From Eucommia ulmoides (lineage: Eukaryota > Streptophyta > Magnoliopsida > Garryales > Eucommiaceae): a stretch of 64,000 nt of DNA. The stretch covers positions 33,370,212 to 33,434,211 of the forward strand of contig CM028335.1 in the NCBI GenBank assembly GCA_016647705.1. The letters are read 5' to 3'. The position numbers and the translations under genes were made by a program. The notes below the pieces were generated by a model. It was given only the letters and a program-made list of their open reading frames with translations. It searched no databases and had not been told where the DNA came from. Below, one piece after another: positions 25,201 to 40,200 of the stretch. How positions within the stretch are numbered: the stretch's first letter is position 1; every line of letters starts with the position of its first letter.

Positions 25201-28200
25201 GTCGTGGTGATTCTGCTCGTGGTGGTCATGGTGGTGGCCCTCAGGGTGGACACAGTGGTCGTGGCCCACATCGTCGGTACTCCTTTTGTGGTAAGGAGAA
25301 TCATACGAGAGAAACTTGCTGGGATTTAGTTGGTCGTTTACTGAAATTTGCCAACGCAGTGACATTTGATCCAAATGAACCTGCTTTAATTCCAGAGTCT
25401 TTGGCAGCCAAGGACATCTCTAATGAGGAATATGCCCGATTCCTTCAGTAGAAGACATCTCTACAGGCATATCTCCCATTTGCTTCTTTAGCTTAATAAG
25501 GTACTTCTACCGCTTGTCTTTTGATTCACCCTTCCCCTCCCACACTCTGGGTTATAGATTCTGCTGTCATTGATCACATGTCAGGTACCTCTTCTTTATG
25601 TACACATATTCAGTCATATCTTTCGTTGTCTCTTATTACTGTTGCTGATGGTTCTACAATCCTTATCCGTGGCATTGGCATTGCGGAACCCTTGCACTTC
25701 TTATCTCTATCCCCTGTCTTGTATATTCTTTCATTTTCTTTTAATTTTATGTCAGCCAATAAGCTTTATAAACATCTTAGGTGGCACTTAATTAGTGTTT
25801 CTGCTATTGTGTTTCTACATTCAATAAACTAGGATTAGAATTCTGTTTCTGTTTCAGAGTATTCCGAGAACCGAAACATGTTTGGTAACAACTATTGCCC
25901 TGAAATTGTTTCTTTTAATTTATGATAACATAAACAAGAAACACGTTTGGCTGCAATATTTATTTATTTTTTAAATGTATGGTGGCTAGCGTGGTAGTGG
26001 TGGCCGGCGGGGTTGTTATGGTGGGAACAATTTTGCGGTAGCGAATAAGAATCAACATTTTTTAGTTTCTCAGATTCTAAAGGAAGTTGAGAAATACTCC
26101 CAAAGTACTCCTAAAATTTTGGGAATAGATTGTGTTTGCCAAACGCGAATCTATACATTAATCCCAAAATTTTGGGAGTAGGAACAGAAATTAGGAAACA
26201 AATACAGTAACCAGACAGGGCCTATTGCTATGTTTCATTTTTCTCTGATTCTGTCGTTTTCTAGGATTTGAGAACGTGGAAGATGATCGGCACAGGGTGT
26301 GAGGAAAATGGCCTTTACTAATTTGATAATGACGACGAGAGTCCTGTTATCCTGCCTATTGCCTGTCCTACTGTTGCATCGGCCCACCGGATTCATGTTG
26401 TCCCCTAGTTTATCCTTGCCTTGCCAATCTCAAGTTGTTCCTCATATGTCATTTATCTTCCTTAGAGTGAGTCTTGTCAATTGGGTAAGCATCATTGTGG
26501 TTTATTTGCTTTACCAACTCGAGCATCTAGTCCTTTTAGTTTAGTTCATTTAGATGTTTGGGGTCCTTTTAGTGTTACTTCTACATTAGGTTTTCATTAC
26601 TTTGTGACATTTGTGGATGATTTTTTTCAAAGTTACGTGGCTGTATTTAATGAAAGATCGTTATGAATTATTCTTCATTTTTCGTGCGTTTTGTGCTCAA
26701 ATTAAAGCCCAATTTAATGTACAAGTGCCTATACTTCGAAGTGATGATGCTCGAGAATATTTTTCTCAGCCATTTACTTCTTTATGTTACACTCTGGTAT
26801 CTTGCATCAGTCTTCTTGTGCTCACACACCGCAACAAAATGAAGTATAATGGAGTCGCTAGGCGTAAGAATCGACATTTTTTGGAAGTGACTTGTACTGT
26901 TTTTTTTTGAGATGAATGTTCCCAAACACTTCTGAGGTGATACGGTTCTTACAACTTGCTTCTTGATGATTAGGATGCCGCCCTCTACCCTAAATAACTA
27001 GGTTCCCATTCTATTCTCCTTCTTCTCCCATGTTTGGTTTACCTCCTCGTATATTTGAGTGTGTCTGTTTTATTCATCAGTTGATCCCGGTAAGGATAAG
27101 TTATATCCCCGTGCTTTAAAATGTGTTCCTCAGCTATTCTCGCTTAGTTGCCAAAGTTTATACTCATGTGTAGGGTCTTGATTACTATAATACTTTTCTC
27201 CCGTTGCAAGCTCGCTTCTGTTCGCTTATTCATCTCTCTGGCTGCCACTTTTTGTTGGCATTACATCAGCTCGACATCAAGAATGCCTTCTTAAATGACG
27301 ATATGACTGAGGAAGTATACATAGAGCAACCTTTTGGTTTGTTGCTCAGGCGGAGTCCGGTTTGGTATGTCGATTGAAAAAATTCATTTATGGTCTCAAG
27401 CAGTCTCCTCGAGCATGGTTTGCGTGATTCAGTGAAGTGGTCACTGGATTTGATCTTCGGCATTGTGGAGTCGACCATTTGGTATTGCATAGGCACAATA
27501 AAGTTTGGGAGAGTATTATTGATTGTGTATGTGGATGACATCGTGATTACCGGGGACTACTACTGTGGTATTCAAAAACTCAAAAAGTTTTTACATAGTA
27601 CGTTTCAAACCAAAGATTTGGGTTAGTTTCAATGTTTCTTGGGAATTGAAGTTGCTCGATCGAGTCAAGGCATTTACTTGTCTCAGAGAAAATATGTCCT
27701 TGACCTGTTGAGTGAAACAGAAATGCTATAAGTTAAACCCATTGACTTGTCTATGGATCCAAACACCAAACTATTGGCAGATCAAAGTGTACCACTGATA
27801 GATTCAACGCAATACAGACGGTTAGTTGGGAAGTTGAACTACCTGACGGTTACTAGATTAGATATCTCCTTTTGTGTTGGTGTTATTAGTCAACTCATGG
27901 ATCGTCTCATGACTTGTCATTGAGATGTAGTGATTTGTATTCTCTGATATCTGAAAGATGCTCGTGGTTGTGGTTTGCTATATTAGAACTTCGGTCACAC
28001 TCAAATAAAGGGCTATGCAGATGTAGACTGGTCACCTTCAGATAGGAAGCTTACTACAGAGTATTGTGTGTTTGTTGGAGGTAATCTTGTCTCTTGGAAG
28101 AGTAAAAAACAGACGGTAATGGCCTGGTTAAGTGCATAATTGGAATATAGGGCGATGGCTCATACCACTTGTGAGGTAACTTGGTTGAGACATTTGTTGG

Positions 28201-31200
28201 AAGAACTTGTATTTGAACACTTTTCACTAATGGACCTGGTACGTGATAATTAAGCATCACTTCACATTGCATCTAACCCAATCTTGCATAAGAGAACAAA
28301 ACACATTAAAGTTGATTGTCACTTCATTCGAGAAAAATTATTGCAGAAGTTAATTGAGAATAAACATGTAAATTCAGTTGATCAGTTAGTTAATTTATTT
28401 ACTAAACCATTAGGGGCTTAAGGATAAAACACGTTTGATATAAGTTAGGAGCATACAATAAATGTATTCTAGCTTGAGGGGGAGTGTTAAAAGGTATTTA
28501 GTCATTCCTGTATTATTTAGGGGTTTTTGTATTGTCTAGGGTTTCTATATATTTTTTCGTAATTTCTATTATAAATGGAGGGAGATACTTAACCCAATTG
28601 TGAAGCGTTCTCATCATTTATGTATTCTCTTCCTACTTTTATAGTACATGAATGTGGTTTTGCTGTTTGTGATTTCTTAGATCCGCACTTGCTGTGTAAA
28701 TGATCCTTGAAGCAAAATTCACAGATTAAAAGCTTCGAGTTTGTTTAGAAATCGTTAGTTCATAGCCTGAAAGTGTCTCATCTCAAAATGGATAAGGCAG
28801 TGTGCGTGGTTCACTTCTCACACATTAAATCTTAAATATTTAGAAGGACGAATTGCATGAATTACTTTTGTACAGTAGAGGTGATTAAATTGGCTAATTA
28901 GCTTATCTGATTATAAGAAGCAAATTTAACTTCCAAGATTCACAAAGTAGACTCACATTTTTCAGGTGTAATTACTATCCGGGATTAATTTGGGCACCAA
29001 GTGCCTCTCGATATTCTTAGGAGCATCCAACCCATGCAAAATTATATGTTTCTAATTGGAATAGTACTTTCGACTAAATGCTAGATTGGGAAGGCCCATG
29101 GACTTAACAGCCACCATGATGTGCAACCCTGACTTGACTTGCATGTGGATTAATTGATCAAGCACAAAGATTGGCAGACGAGTCTGTGAGGCTTCTCAAA
29201 ACCCACATCTGATATCTTCTTAGGAGCATCCAACCTAAAGCTATAGCCTCTGCTACTAATACTGATGTGGGACTTAACAGAAGAAATGTTTAAAAAATGA
29301 CCATCACCTGCCAAATGTCGAACAAGTTAAGTGGTAATACATTGGAAGGCATAAAACTGCAAGTTATATTCCGTTATTGTAAGGATTCACTCACATTGTT
29401 TTGCAGTTATGATATACCATTTTGAAATTCTTGGCGTGTTTAGAGTTGTTCAAGTGTGCTATATGGAGATGGATACTATAAGAGAATGTGGCAGCATAGT
29501 TATAAAATGGTGTGAGAATTACTGATGAATTAGGACAGAGATCTAATTACATAGCCGAGAGTGCTCATCTCTTTTAGGTAGGGGTGCGCAATGGGCAGTT
29601 TGGGGCGTTTTGGACCAAAACCGTGGATCAAACCAATACTAGGTGGGTTGAGTTAGTTTGAACCGTAGATCACCCAATGATGTGCTGGTTGGGGCAGGTT
29701 GGAGTGTGCTGGTTGACTAGTTTAAACCGTAGGCTACCCAATAGTGTGTGGGTTGGGCCTATTTTCGGGTTGAGCTAACTAGAACCGTTGATTGCCCAAG
29801 ACGGCGAATAAATTTAGGAAGAAATTTTCACAAAGGCGGAGAATAAATTAGGATTTAGGAAGAACGAATAGAAGAAGATGCAAGAGGAATGATCGACGGT
29901 GGTTGGAACAGATAGAAACCATAGGCACTATAGGCAACGGCTTAGATATTATTTATATCATCACAAAATGATGTTCTTTTGTGTTCTACTTTGGCGGGCG
30001 GGTTGAACTCGTAAGAAAATGGACCAAACCGTAACCCGCTCATTCATGTGTGGGTTTCAAGGTTTATGACTCGCGCAATGTGCGGGTTAGTATTGGACGG
30101 GTTTTTTGCGCTGCGGTTTGGACGGTTTTGGTGGGTTAGACCGATCCGTTGCACACCCTTGCCTTTAGGCTTTCTTTGTTGCATCTATGTTTGGGCTTGA
30201 TGTCGCATTTGGTTATCTACTTGTCTATGAGTTCTATTGAAGCTAGATTTGCAATGAATTTTACTTGAACTTTACTTGTGTTGAATTTTTCAACATTTTT
30301 CAACAAATCTCTATGTTAACTTTTTTAGAAGGCAGCCTCGCACAAAGCATTGATTGGTTCAAAATTTCAACCAAGGTTAGCTCATCTGATTTGCAGCTTA
30401 GACAATCATTCATCTAGTGCATGAGATAGAAAGTTGAGGAAACGTTTTTTACTTAATGGCAGTGATTTTCAAAAAACAGGATCTAACTGAGGTGGTTACA
30501 CTCTCAATGCATGATGCAAATCAAGATGAATCGTTTGGCAGGGATTCACTTCTCAGAAAAAAACATTTTGTCATGGTTATTTTGTATTTTAGTTTACAAA
30601 ATGACAACACACGTTGATTTCTTTGCAGGACATAGAAGTTGGAAAGCCAGTGCGCCCTCAGCTAGCTATGAGAGTTGCTAATGTTGCTGCTGCCTGGAGA
30701 AAGGTATTCAATAAGCTTACTTCTTATTTGAATATAGTCTCAAATGCCCCAGATCAAATATTTGTGGACTTAGTTATCATCTAAATGGTGATAAACAATC
30801 AACCTTCGGTTATTCTATTACCACCTCTTTTTGTTTACTTTTTGAAATATGAAGTTGGATCTTTTCGGCTTGTCTGACCTTATTGAAACTTATTTTTTAT
30901 TTTTATTTTTTCATTTTTATTGTATTTATTGCTTTCTGTTTAGCTTCACGGGAAAGAAGTTGTTGCTGAATGCAAATTTGATGGTGATCGCATCCAAATC
31001 CATAGGAATGGAGAAGACATGCACTTCTTTTCGAGGTGGTTGCACAATCGGGCTTTATCTTCTTCTCTTAAACATCTTCTATTTATTGTCATCATCTATG
31101 TTTTCATAAATTTGTTGAATTTATGGTTGTTTTTCCTTCTAACTGCTTCTATAATTTTAATAAGCCTAATGTAGAACTTATTTTAATGTTCTTACTACAG

Positions 31201-34200
31201 AAACTTTATCGATCACCCTGAATATGGACATGCAATGACAGAAATCATAAAGAATCATATTCTTGTTGACAGGTAAGGAACATTTAAAAACTCCTTTTTG
31301 GCTTTATTTTCCTTAGAAGTTCCAACTTAAAAGCATATGACAGTCGGTGGAGTAGCGTCTCTGACTTATATGCTAGTTTGGGAAATAGCTGATTTTTGAG
31401 TGATTAACAAAGATAATTTGATTGTGATAGCCGGAGGAGTGTGGTCAAGTAAGTAGCGATAAATGATGGAGATTTCCCAAACCTAGCTTTCGTACCATCA
31501 TAGAATATTATGACCTAAAATGATATTTAAATAAGTGGAGTAGCTTTTTGACTAATATGGTAGTTTGGGAAAAGCTCATTGAACCGATGTGGATTCAACC
31601 AGTTCTTTTCTCTTGTCCCCTCGGCAGTATTTATATGGCCAGCCCTTAAAAAAACCCCTTGGCAGCCCATTCTCCCCTTAGTAAAAACATCTTTGTTCTT
31701 CCTAGATGATGTTACGCAAAATCTTTTTAAGCCTATTACCTAACAAATTTGAAATAATTTTATACACCACATTACAAAGACATATGGGTCTTAAGTCAGA
31801 GCAAGAAGGAGCGTTTGTTAGGCAAAATCTGTGCAAGCCTATTACCTAACAAATTTGAAATAATTTCATACACCGCATTACAAAGACATATGGGTCTTAA
31901 GTCAGAGCAAGAAGAAGGTCAAATTGCTAGTAGAAGAAGAGGTAGGAAGATTCTGACCTGCAAAGAAAGATCGAACACCTAAACAAAGATTGAACTTTAT
32001 GATGTCCCGGAAAACCTTGAAAAAGTGAGCATTAAATCCATCAGGCCCTGCTGAACTCTTGGAATCCATAGCAAAAACAGTGTTCTTTATCTCTTCGTTC
32101 TCAGGAAATTTTCCCAAAGTTTTATTATCTGCTTCAGACACCAAATTGGGTATAGTTTCTGAGGTCTCCTGTACCACTGCCTCGACCACATTCTCCCGAG
32201 TTAGCATCCTCTGAAAAGAGTGCACAATCAACTGGTTCAGCTGATCTTTGTACTCAATCACTCACCCATGGAAAAGCATTGTATTTTTGTCCCCTTCCTT
32301 AATCTATTTTTGGCCTGATTTTTGTGTCCTGAAAATTTCTTCCATCAGCAACAGGCGTATCAACTTTGCCTCTGCTTGCTTAACCCATTCCTATGCTCAG
32401 GAGAATTATCCCTGATGAGTTTAGCCTCCTGTTCCGAAACTGCATCTTCAGTCTGACGCACAATAAAACATCCCCAAATTGATCCTTGTTCCAGATCCTA
32501 AGCACCCTTGTAAGATTCTGAAATTTATTCCCCATCACCCTCAATAGGACCCTTGAATGGTTGTGTTCAATACTTCTCCACGGTGCCCAAAAAGGTTTGA
32601 TTATGCCACATCTTTTGGAATTGAAAAGAGTTAGACTGACTGTCTTGAGAAGATGGAATTCTCACAAGAAGAGGTGCATGATCAGACTCGATTCTTCCCA
32701 AATGAGTAACACTCATCCATGGAAAATGCTAAGCCCAAACATCATCAAATAACACTTCAACAATCCTTTGCCATATCCTAGCCAACCCTTCTTTTCCACG
32801 GCATCAGGTATACTTGCTCCTAGAAGACCCTGCATCTACTTAGCCACATCTATCCATAGCTGCCTTAAAATCTTGGAAGCCCAAGCTTTTCCTCAGGCCC
32901 AGCCACAACATTAAATTCTTCACCCACAGCTCGTGGAGTTATAATCTGAGCAGCAAATCGAAGAAGTTCATCCCAAAGACTCCTTCTAGCACTGAAAGAA
33001 CACTTGCTACGCACAACAGAAAGGATACGAGACCTTTGCTTCTCAAAGTGTGACAGTCGGAGATGAATTTCCTGCCCAACATCACCCAAAATAGAAGTAT
33101 TCCCATCCTCTGCCCTGAAAACCCGTACAGTTCCCCATTCACTAGACTTCTGTTCTGAAATTTGAGCTTCCTTCTTATAGATTCTCTTCGAGTTTGTTAG
33201 GGGTAAAAAACTTCATTTATCTCCAAGAAGAGTGCCTCATGTTTCCAATAGGCCTAAATATTCTATTTACGAGTATAAGAGAAGAGATATAAAAAAAATT
33301 ATATACATATTGCTATTGGGAAGGGGTGATGACAAAATCTAACTGTCTGGACAATTGCTCTGATGATCAATCGGCTATATTACATCAGAGGGATTTCGAA
33401 TTCCTTAGCATTAAGATTGAAGAAATTTATCAGAATGCATAGGATCTCTTTTTTAGCTATTTTGGAGCCATTGTCACGGACCGCTTACTAACAAGGCGGT
33501 CAAAAGGCACAAGAATGCTAGCTGGAGGATCGTAGCGCTTATATACAACTCTGTGCTGACACTACTAGGCGTCCCTTTAGAGTTGAGTTATACCGACCCG
33601 GTTAAGTTCGGAGATTATGACGCTGGTTAAGGACTTGACAAAAGAAGGGGGGTTTGGCATCCCATGCACAAACTGGTCGGGAATTTGTGTCGCTTTCCTA
33701 ATGAGCCCAAGACAATGCGAAACTGGTCAGTATCGTACAAGAAGGTAGGCTTACCCTAGCGCAACAAACGCGTTGGGGGTATACAGGTGTCTACAGTAGT
33801 TAACCATTAACAATGCTCGTGTCTAACAAAAGAGAAAAAAGATGCTTATCAAGCAATTGAAAAATGCCAAGGGGAAATGGATATATGATGATGATGATGA
33901 TGGTATTCAGTATACAGTGAATAATCATTTTTAGGATTACTTGTCTGCTTCCTCAATCACAACGGATAGTGATTTGATTTAGTGTGGTCCTCAGATTGTG
34001 TCAGAGCAGGAGAATCAATATTTGGTGAAATGTCCTTATATGGAAGAGCTACAACAGGTTGTGAATGATATGGATCAAGAGAGTGGCCCAGGTCCAAATT
34101 GCTTCACCTTGAGGTTCTATATTACTTGCTGGGAAGTTATTAAGGAGGATTTATTTAATATGGCGACAAGTTTCCTTTATGGTGCGGAGTTGCCTACTAG

Positions 34201-37200
34201 TTTAACTATTACTTTGATTGCCCTTATGGGCCTTACCCCTAAGACGGATAACCATGTGTTAGTTGCAGATTCAGGCCGATTACCTTGTGTAATTTCTCAA
34301 ACAAGGTGGTAACCAAGATCCTGGATAAAAGCATTGCTTCCTTGTTCCCAAAAATTATTTGTCCGGAAGGAAGTGCTTTTTGTGTAAGGCAGAAATATTC
34401 CGAACAACATTCTTTTATCCTAGGAGATGTTCATAAATTTAAGCACAAGGTGCATGGGGGTAATGTCATCATTAAACCGGACATGGCTAAAGTTTATAAT
34501 AGGGTTTCTTTGTGTTTTCTGACTATTGCATTAAGGAAATTAGTTTTTTGCAAGGTTCGGATTGATATAGTTTATAGGGCTATCTCAAATTGCCACTTCT
34601 TTGTGCTTGTTAATGGTGGTGTTGATGATTTTTCAGATCTAGTAGAGGGGTGAGACAAGTGAATTCCTTATCCCCTTAGCCTTTTTACTACCACTGCTTA
34701 ATTGTTCTCAAGAGGGATCAATAAATTGATTGAACTTTTGAGTTTCAATTGGATAATGCAATTGGGCTTTCTGAAGTTTTATTGGATTACCAAAATGAAG
34801 AAGAATTCCTGAATTGTCTAACACTCTCACCAATTTTGATTTTTTTAATTCAAATTGGACTTTCAAAAGTTCAATTGAGGTTTCAAAAGTTTTATTTGAA
34901 TCCTCCACAACATGAAATTGAAATTTCGAAAGTGCATGATACCGAAAACTTGCCAATGGAATTTTTTAATTCCACAAGTACTCAATTTAAATTTCGAGAT
35001 GCTATTGAAATGTTTTGGAGTCTTATAGTTTCCGATTTTGAGTTTTGAATTCTACTTGGTCCCTCTGTGTCGGATTGAATTTTTAAAGCTCAATTGAGTT
35101 TCCAATTTGATGAAAAGAACTTTGATTTGTCAATTTGGAAGCTTAATTGAAATTTTGAATTCCAATTTGTGCCAAAAGGTTTTCGATTTGGGCTAAACAG
35201 TTCTATTGGATCATTAAACCTTCAAATTAGGCCACTAAGATACTGATTGGGTACTTAAAATTCCTTGCTCGCTCCTCTAAAACTGAATTAAACCCCTAAA
35301 ATTATTGAATTGAGTCTTTGAAGTGTCAATTAGATACTTAATTCTTCCAGTTACAATTTTTGAATTTCAATTTGGTCATTAAAGTTCTTAACTGAATTTA
35401 CAAAGTCTAATTGGATTGTTACATGGTTAAATTCAGCCTTGTATTATATCACAGTAAATTCTTCGAGTTTCTTAATCTTTAAATTTGATTCCAATTGGCC
35501 CCCAAATATGTAAGTGCCCCCCCAAATTTCAATTTAATCATTTAATGATTTTATTAATCTTTCTCTTAATTTAATTTTGATTTAAAGATTGATTAGGATT
35601 TTTTGAAGTTATTTTAAGGCCCCAAATTTACCTTCCCGGGGAAAATAATTGGATTCTTAACAACCAATTAATTTCTCTTTATGGGAAACTTGGCTTTAAC
35701 TAATTTTACCTTTGTTGGTTTTTAAGTCCCAATTTAACCTCAAGGTCACCAGTTAAGTGGTGAAATTTCACAAATTCCAATAGCGTGTCTAATTCTTAAT
35801 TTTCTTTGAGAAAACTGATTTTGGAAATATTTTTTGGATACTCAATTTTGACACTTTGAGGACCCAAATTGTGAATTTTGAAATTACTTGGGAGATTCGA
35901 AGGCATGTTGTTTAAAACATTTGGTGCAAACATCGGGACAAAATGCGGTGCCTACTGTTGGTGTTTTATCACCATCTCTCATCTTGCTTTTTGCACACGT
36001 GGGAGTGATTCTTAATCATTTGTTAACCTCTTATTATTCTCCCTTGGATGGTGTCAGGTGTATCCTTGATGGTGAAATGTTGGTTTGGGACACTCGTCTG
36101 AATCGTTTTGCTGAGTTTGGTTCAAACCAGGAAATAGGTTCCTATAACTTCTAAAATTTAACAACTTTATCTTCTTATTGTCTAGATATCAATACTCGTT
36201 TTATCCTTATTTTGGTTTGTTTCTATAGCTAATGAAGCGAAGGAGGGTCTTCATGGTGACAGACAGGTTTAATTTTTTGTATATTATTTGCTGCATGCGT
36301 AATTACCGCAACTTGTATCAAAATTTTAATCTATACTTCCTTATGATGCAGTTGTGCTGTATCCTTTCCTTGCTTCTGAATTCTTGTGGAATACAACTCT
36401 AGTAGCTTTTGAGGACATGTTATTTGCTTTTTGCAATCGGTAATTTTCCAAAGAAAGAATATAAGGACGAGATACTTGGATCTTATGTACCTTGACATAT
36501 TATATGGATAGATGTTGCATTTGACATTCTTTATGTTGGAGATACCAGTGTTATTCACCAAAGCTTGAAGGAGCGTCATGAGCTTCTCCGTAAGGTTGTG
36601 AGGCCGCTGAAAGGCCGTTTAGAAATTTTGGTTCCTAATGGTGGTCTTAATGATTGTCATCTTTCTGGTAAATAATTTTATTTGAAAATTACATTCTTTT
36701 TAAATGTTATTAAATATATGGCATTCCATACATGACAGCTCTACTGGCTACATGAAAGATGGCAGGTTTTCATTGTTTCTTTTTTATTTTCCTTTTTTGG
36801 TTCTGTTGGATTTTCCTGTCCTATGCACTCTTGGTCAATTCAATTTTTTAGTTACTATTATGGTTGTAGAGGTATCCTTCATGAGATCTTGGTTGAGCAA
36901 TGGAGTTAAAGCTAGCAGTCCAGCATATAGTTACTGAGAAACGTATTTTGATAAAAATTGTACAAATAAATAAAAAAATCTACTTTGGAACATTTGCAAA
37001 ATACTACTGGAATATTTAAGGAACTCTTATGAAATTTCTGAAAAGATGGTGAGAAATTTAATATGAAATATTTTGTTGTCAATTGAGCATGCAATCCTTG
37101 CAACTTGTGCCTAGGCTCCTAGGGCGCACACATTCTTCAATGTGCCACACCACAACATATTTTATTGTAGAAGGCATATTACAATGAGAGGATATTCTCT

Positions 37201-40200
37201 TCAGTTAAAAAGAACATGTTTTGTTGCATGGGAAATGTGAAATCACTTAAGATTTTGTAGCATTTTGAGCAATCAATGTTAGGTGTTTACTTGTTTAAAA
37301 TGTTCTTTTGTTATTTATTGGATTATCTTTGTTTGGAATCATCATATACTTCTATTCTATTTTTTTTTTAAAGAATTGGGAAAGTTGGATGATTGTAATA
37401 TTTGAACTTAAAACTCTTTGCATATTGTTTATTAGTTATATATTGATGTAGGACATGTTTTATTAAATTGCTCATGAGTTTCTTTTCCTTCTTGTCTGAG
37501 GAAATTACTTGAAGTTTACTTTTTCTTCTCTAATGAAATTACTTGTAGCTTACGTTTCTTATTTTCGTAAAATTATTTTCTAATCCTAAAATTTTGAGGA
37601 TTCTACTACTATATAAAGGGATCGATTAAGGTTTATCAGAATTATCTAGTTTCATAATAAACATTACTTTTCTATTAGAGAATTTATGCTATCCTCGTTG
37701 ATGTTTTTTTCAACAATTCATTGGCTTCCGATACTTTTAAGTGGTATCAAAGCTTGGTTAGTCCTGGTATGATGGCACAAGATGCAATTGGTAGCAACCG
37801 TTCTCATGACAAAGATCAGGGAGTGTAGGCCCAAATGGCGGTTGTTCAAGTGCAAGAGCAGCGAATTGATTGGATCGAGTGTGCGTTGTAGGAAAGAATC
37901 TGCAACTTGCAAGAGTTGTCGTTGATGGTCACGAAGCTTGAAATCGTGTTAGAGTTGTGTTGACGAGGTGACTCATAGGTCATAGCTAACCTGTCACTGA
38001 GAACATCTTTATGCGACGTCCTGCGTAGGCGTCCTGCTATGTGGGGTAATCTGGCGGAGAAGAGGATTTTAACGTCGGCTACAATGATTTTCAACGAGGA
38101 CGAAGGTGTCAAAATCAATCCAAAACTATCAGATAAAGGTTGAACTCCCTTCTTTGAATGGTCAACTTCATATGGAAGGGTTTCTTGATTGGCTTAACGA
38201 GGTGGAAAAGTTCTTCGATTACATAGCGATCCTTGAACACAAGAAAGTCTAAATTTTGGCCTACAAGCTGAAAGGAGGGCACATCCGAACGGGCTCAAAT
38301 TTAGTCAAATAGAAGGAGACAAAGGAAGTAATCAATACGAACTTGGGAAAAAGATGCAAAGACAACTTAGAGTCTGATTCCTCCCGCCATATTATATGCA
38401 TATGTTATATCAACAATACCAAAATTGCAGCCGGGGAACTAGATAGTTTAACGAGTACACCGATGAGTTTTACTGACTCAATGCTCGGAACTACTTAGTA
38501 GAGATCGATTAACAACAAGTAGCTCACTATGTTGGTGGCCTTCGCTTAGTTATACAAGATCAAGTTAGTCTGACACTATCTGAACATTGTCGGAGGTGGT
38601 AAATCTGGCCTTCAAAGTTGAGATTCAATTGCAGCACCATCCAACAAGGCAACAAGGATCGAACAAATCATACACTGATCTATGCAATACACATATCAAA
38701 AGTAGAATAATGGACATTACACCATCTCAACAACCACCTTAGCATGTAGGAAAACTTCAGTTGCCATGACAGCAACAACGACGAGAAAGCAATAATCAAA
38801 TTAATCGTGGGCCAAATACTTTTGCCAATAACAATCTCTATGCTAGACCCCCGGTTGACAAGAGCCTTTGTGTTTTCAACAAGGACATCGGTCTAATGAG
38901 TGTCCTAATAGGTGTTAAGTTAATTTGATTTGGGCAACTGTAGGTGAGGGGTTTGCACTAGAGCAAGACATACCACTTGAAGAGGTCGAAGATTAGTATG
39001 AAGGGGCCGAGATTACAGTGGGCGATAGGGATGATCGTGTCTTTTGTGTGGTTTAAAGACTACTACTAGCTCCTAAAGAGGAAGATGATTCACAACGCCA
39101 TAACATCTTCCAAAACAGTTGTCCATACTGCCATCAACGTAAAGGTATGTGCTGTGATTATTGACAGTGGAAGTAGTGAGAACATATTTTGTGTTGCGCT
39201 TGTCAATGTACTAAAATTGAAGACAGTATGACATCTAAGCCCATACAGGATTGCTTGGATTAAAAATGGGGCTAAAAAGGTAACAGAACTTTGCCGTGTA
39301 CCTCTCTCTATTGGCAAGTCATATAAAGATGAAGTACTTTGTGACACCACAGACATGGATGCTTGCCACGTCTTGCTAGGGAGGCCTCGGCAATTTCATA
39401 GAGATGCTACCCATCGATGCCGGGGTAACACATACGCCTTTCCGTTCAATGACAAGAAGGTAATACGTATATTGAACCCAAGTTTCGAAAGTGAAAGGGA
39501 AACAACTCTTGATCGTGAGAGCATCTTGCTTCATGAAAGATATCCAAGAACTTGTCTTAGTTTTTCTTTTCCTTGAAAAGGAAGTAGAATTTAAAGAGAA
39601 GCCTAATTTTCCCCAAGCAATCTTTTCTCTACTAGAAGAGTTTACAAATATTACACCAGACAAACTACCTGACAGACTACCTTGACTCAGGAGTGCTTAA
39701 CATCATATCGATTTGGTTCCTGGAGCAAGCTTGCTTAATTTGCCCCACTATCGTATGAGTCCCTTGGAGAACGATATTTTGCAAATAAAAGTGGAAGACT
39801 TGTTGACGAAGGGAAAAATTAGGGAAAGTACGAGTCCTTGGGTGGTTCCAACATTATAAACCCCAAAGAACGATGAAAGATGGCAGATGTATGTGGATAA
39901 CTGAGCTATTAATAAAATCAATGTTAATTATCCGTTCCCTATTTCCCTTCTTAATGATTTGCTTGACATGTTTTTTGGAGGTCAAGTTTTTGTAAAGATA
40001 TATTTGCATAGTGGCGATCACCAAATTTGAATTAGACTTGGCAGTAAATGGAGGATTGCATTCAAAAGGAAAAATGGATTGTATGAGTTGATGGTTATGC
40101 CGTTTAGACTATCAAACGCCCAAGCACGTATATGCTCTTAATGAACTAGGTACTTGAACCATTCATTGGTAAATTTGTTGCTTGTTTCGACGACATTTTT

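Noticed and set aside
25102-25451. Gly-rich RNA-binding-like protein
   Set aside because: It is the gag region of the Copia element, including its zinc knuckle.
29100-29290. Another TRIM copy
   Set aside because: Only two short strings resemble the terminal repeat; order and PBS are missing.
33440-33800. LTR of a Ty3 element
   Set aside because: The end motif is suggestive, but no partner, TSD or internal domain could be tied to it.
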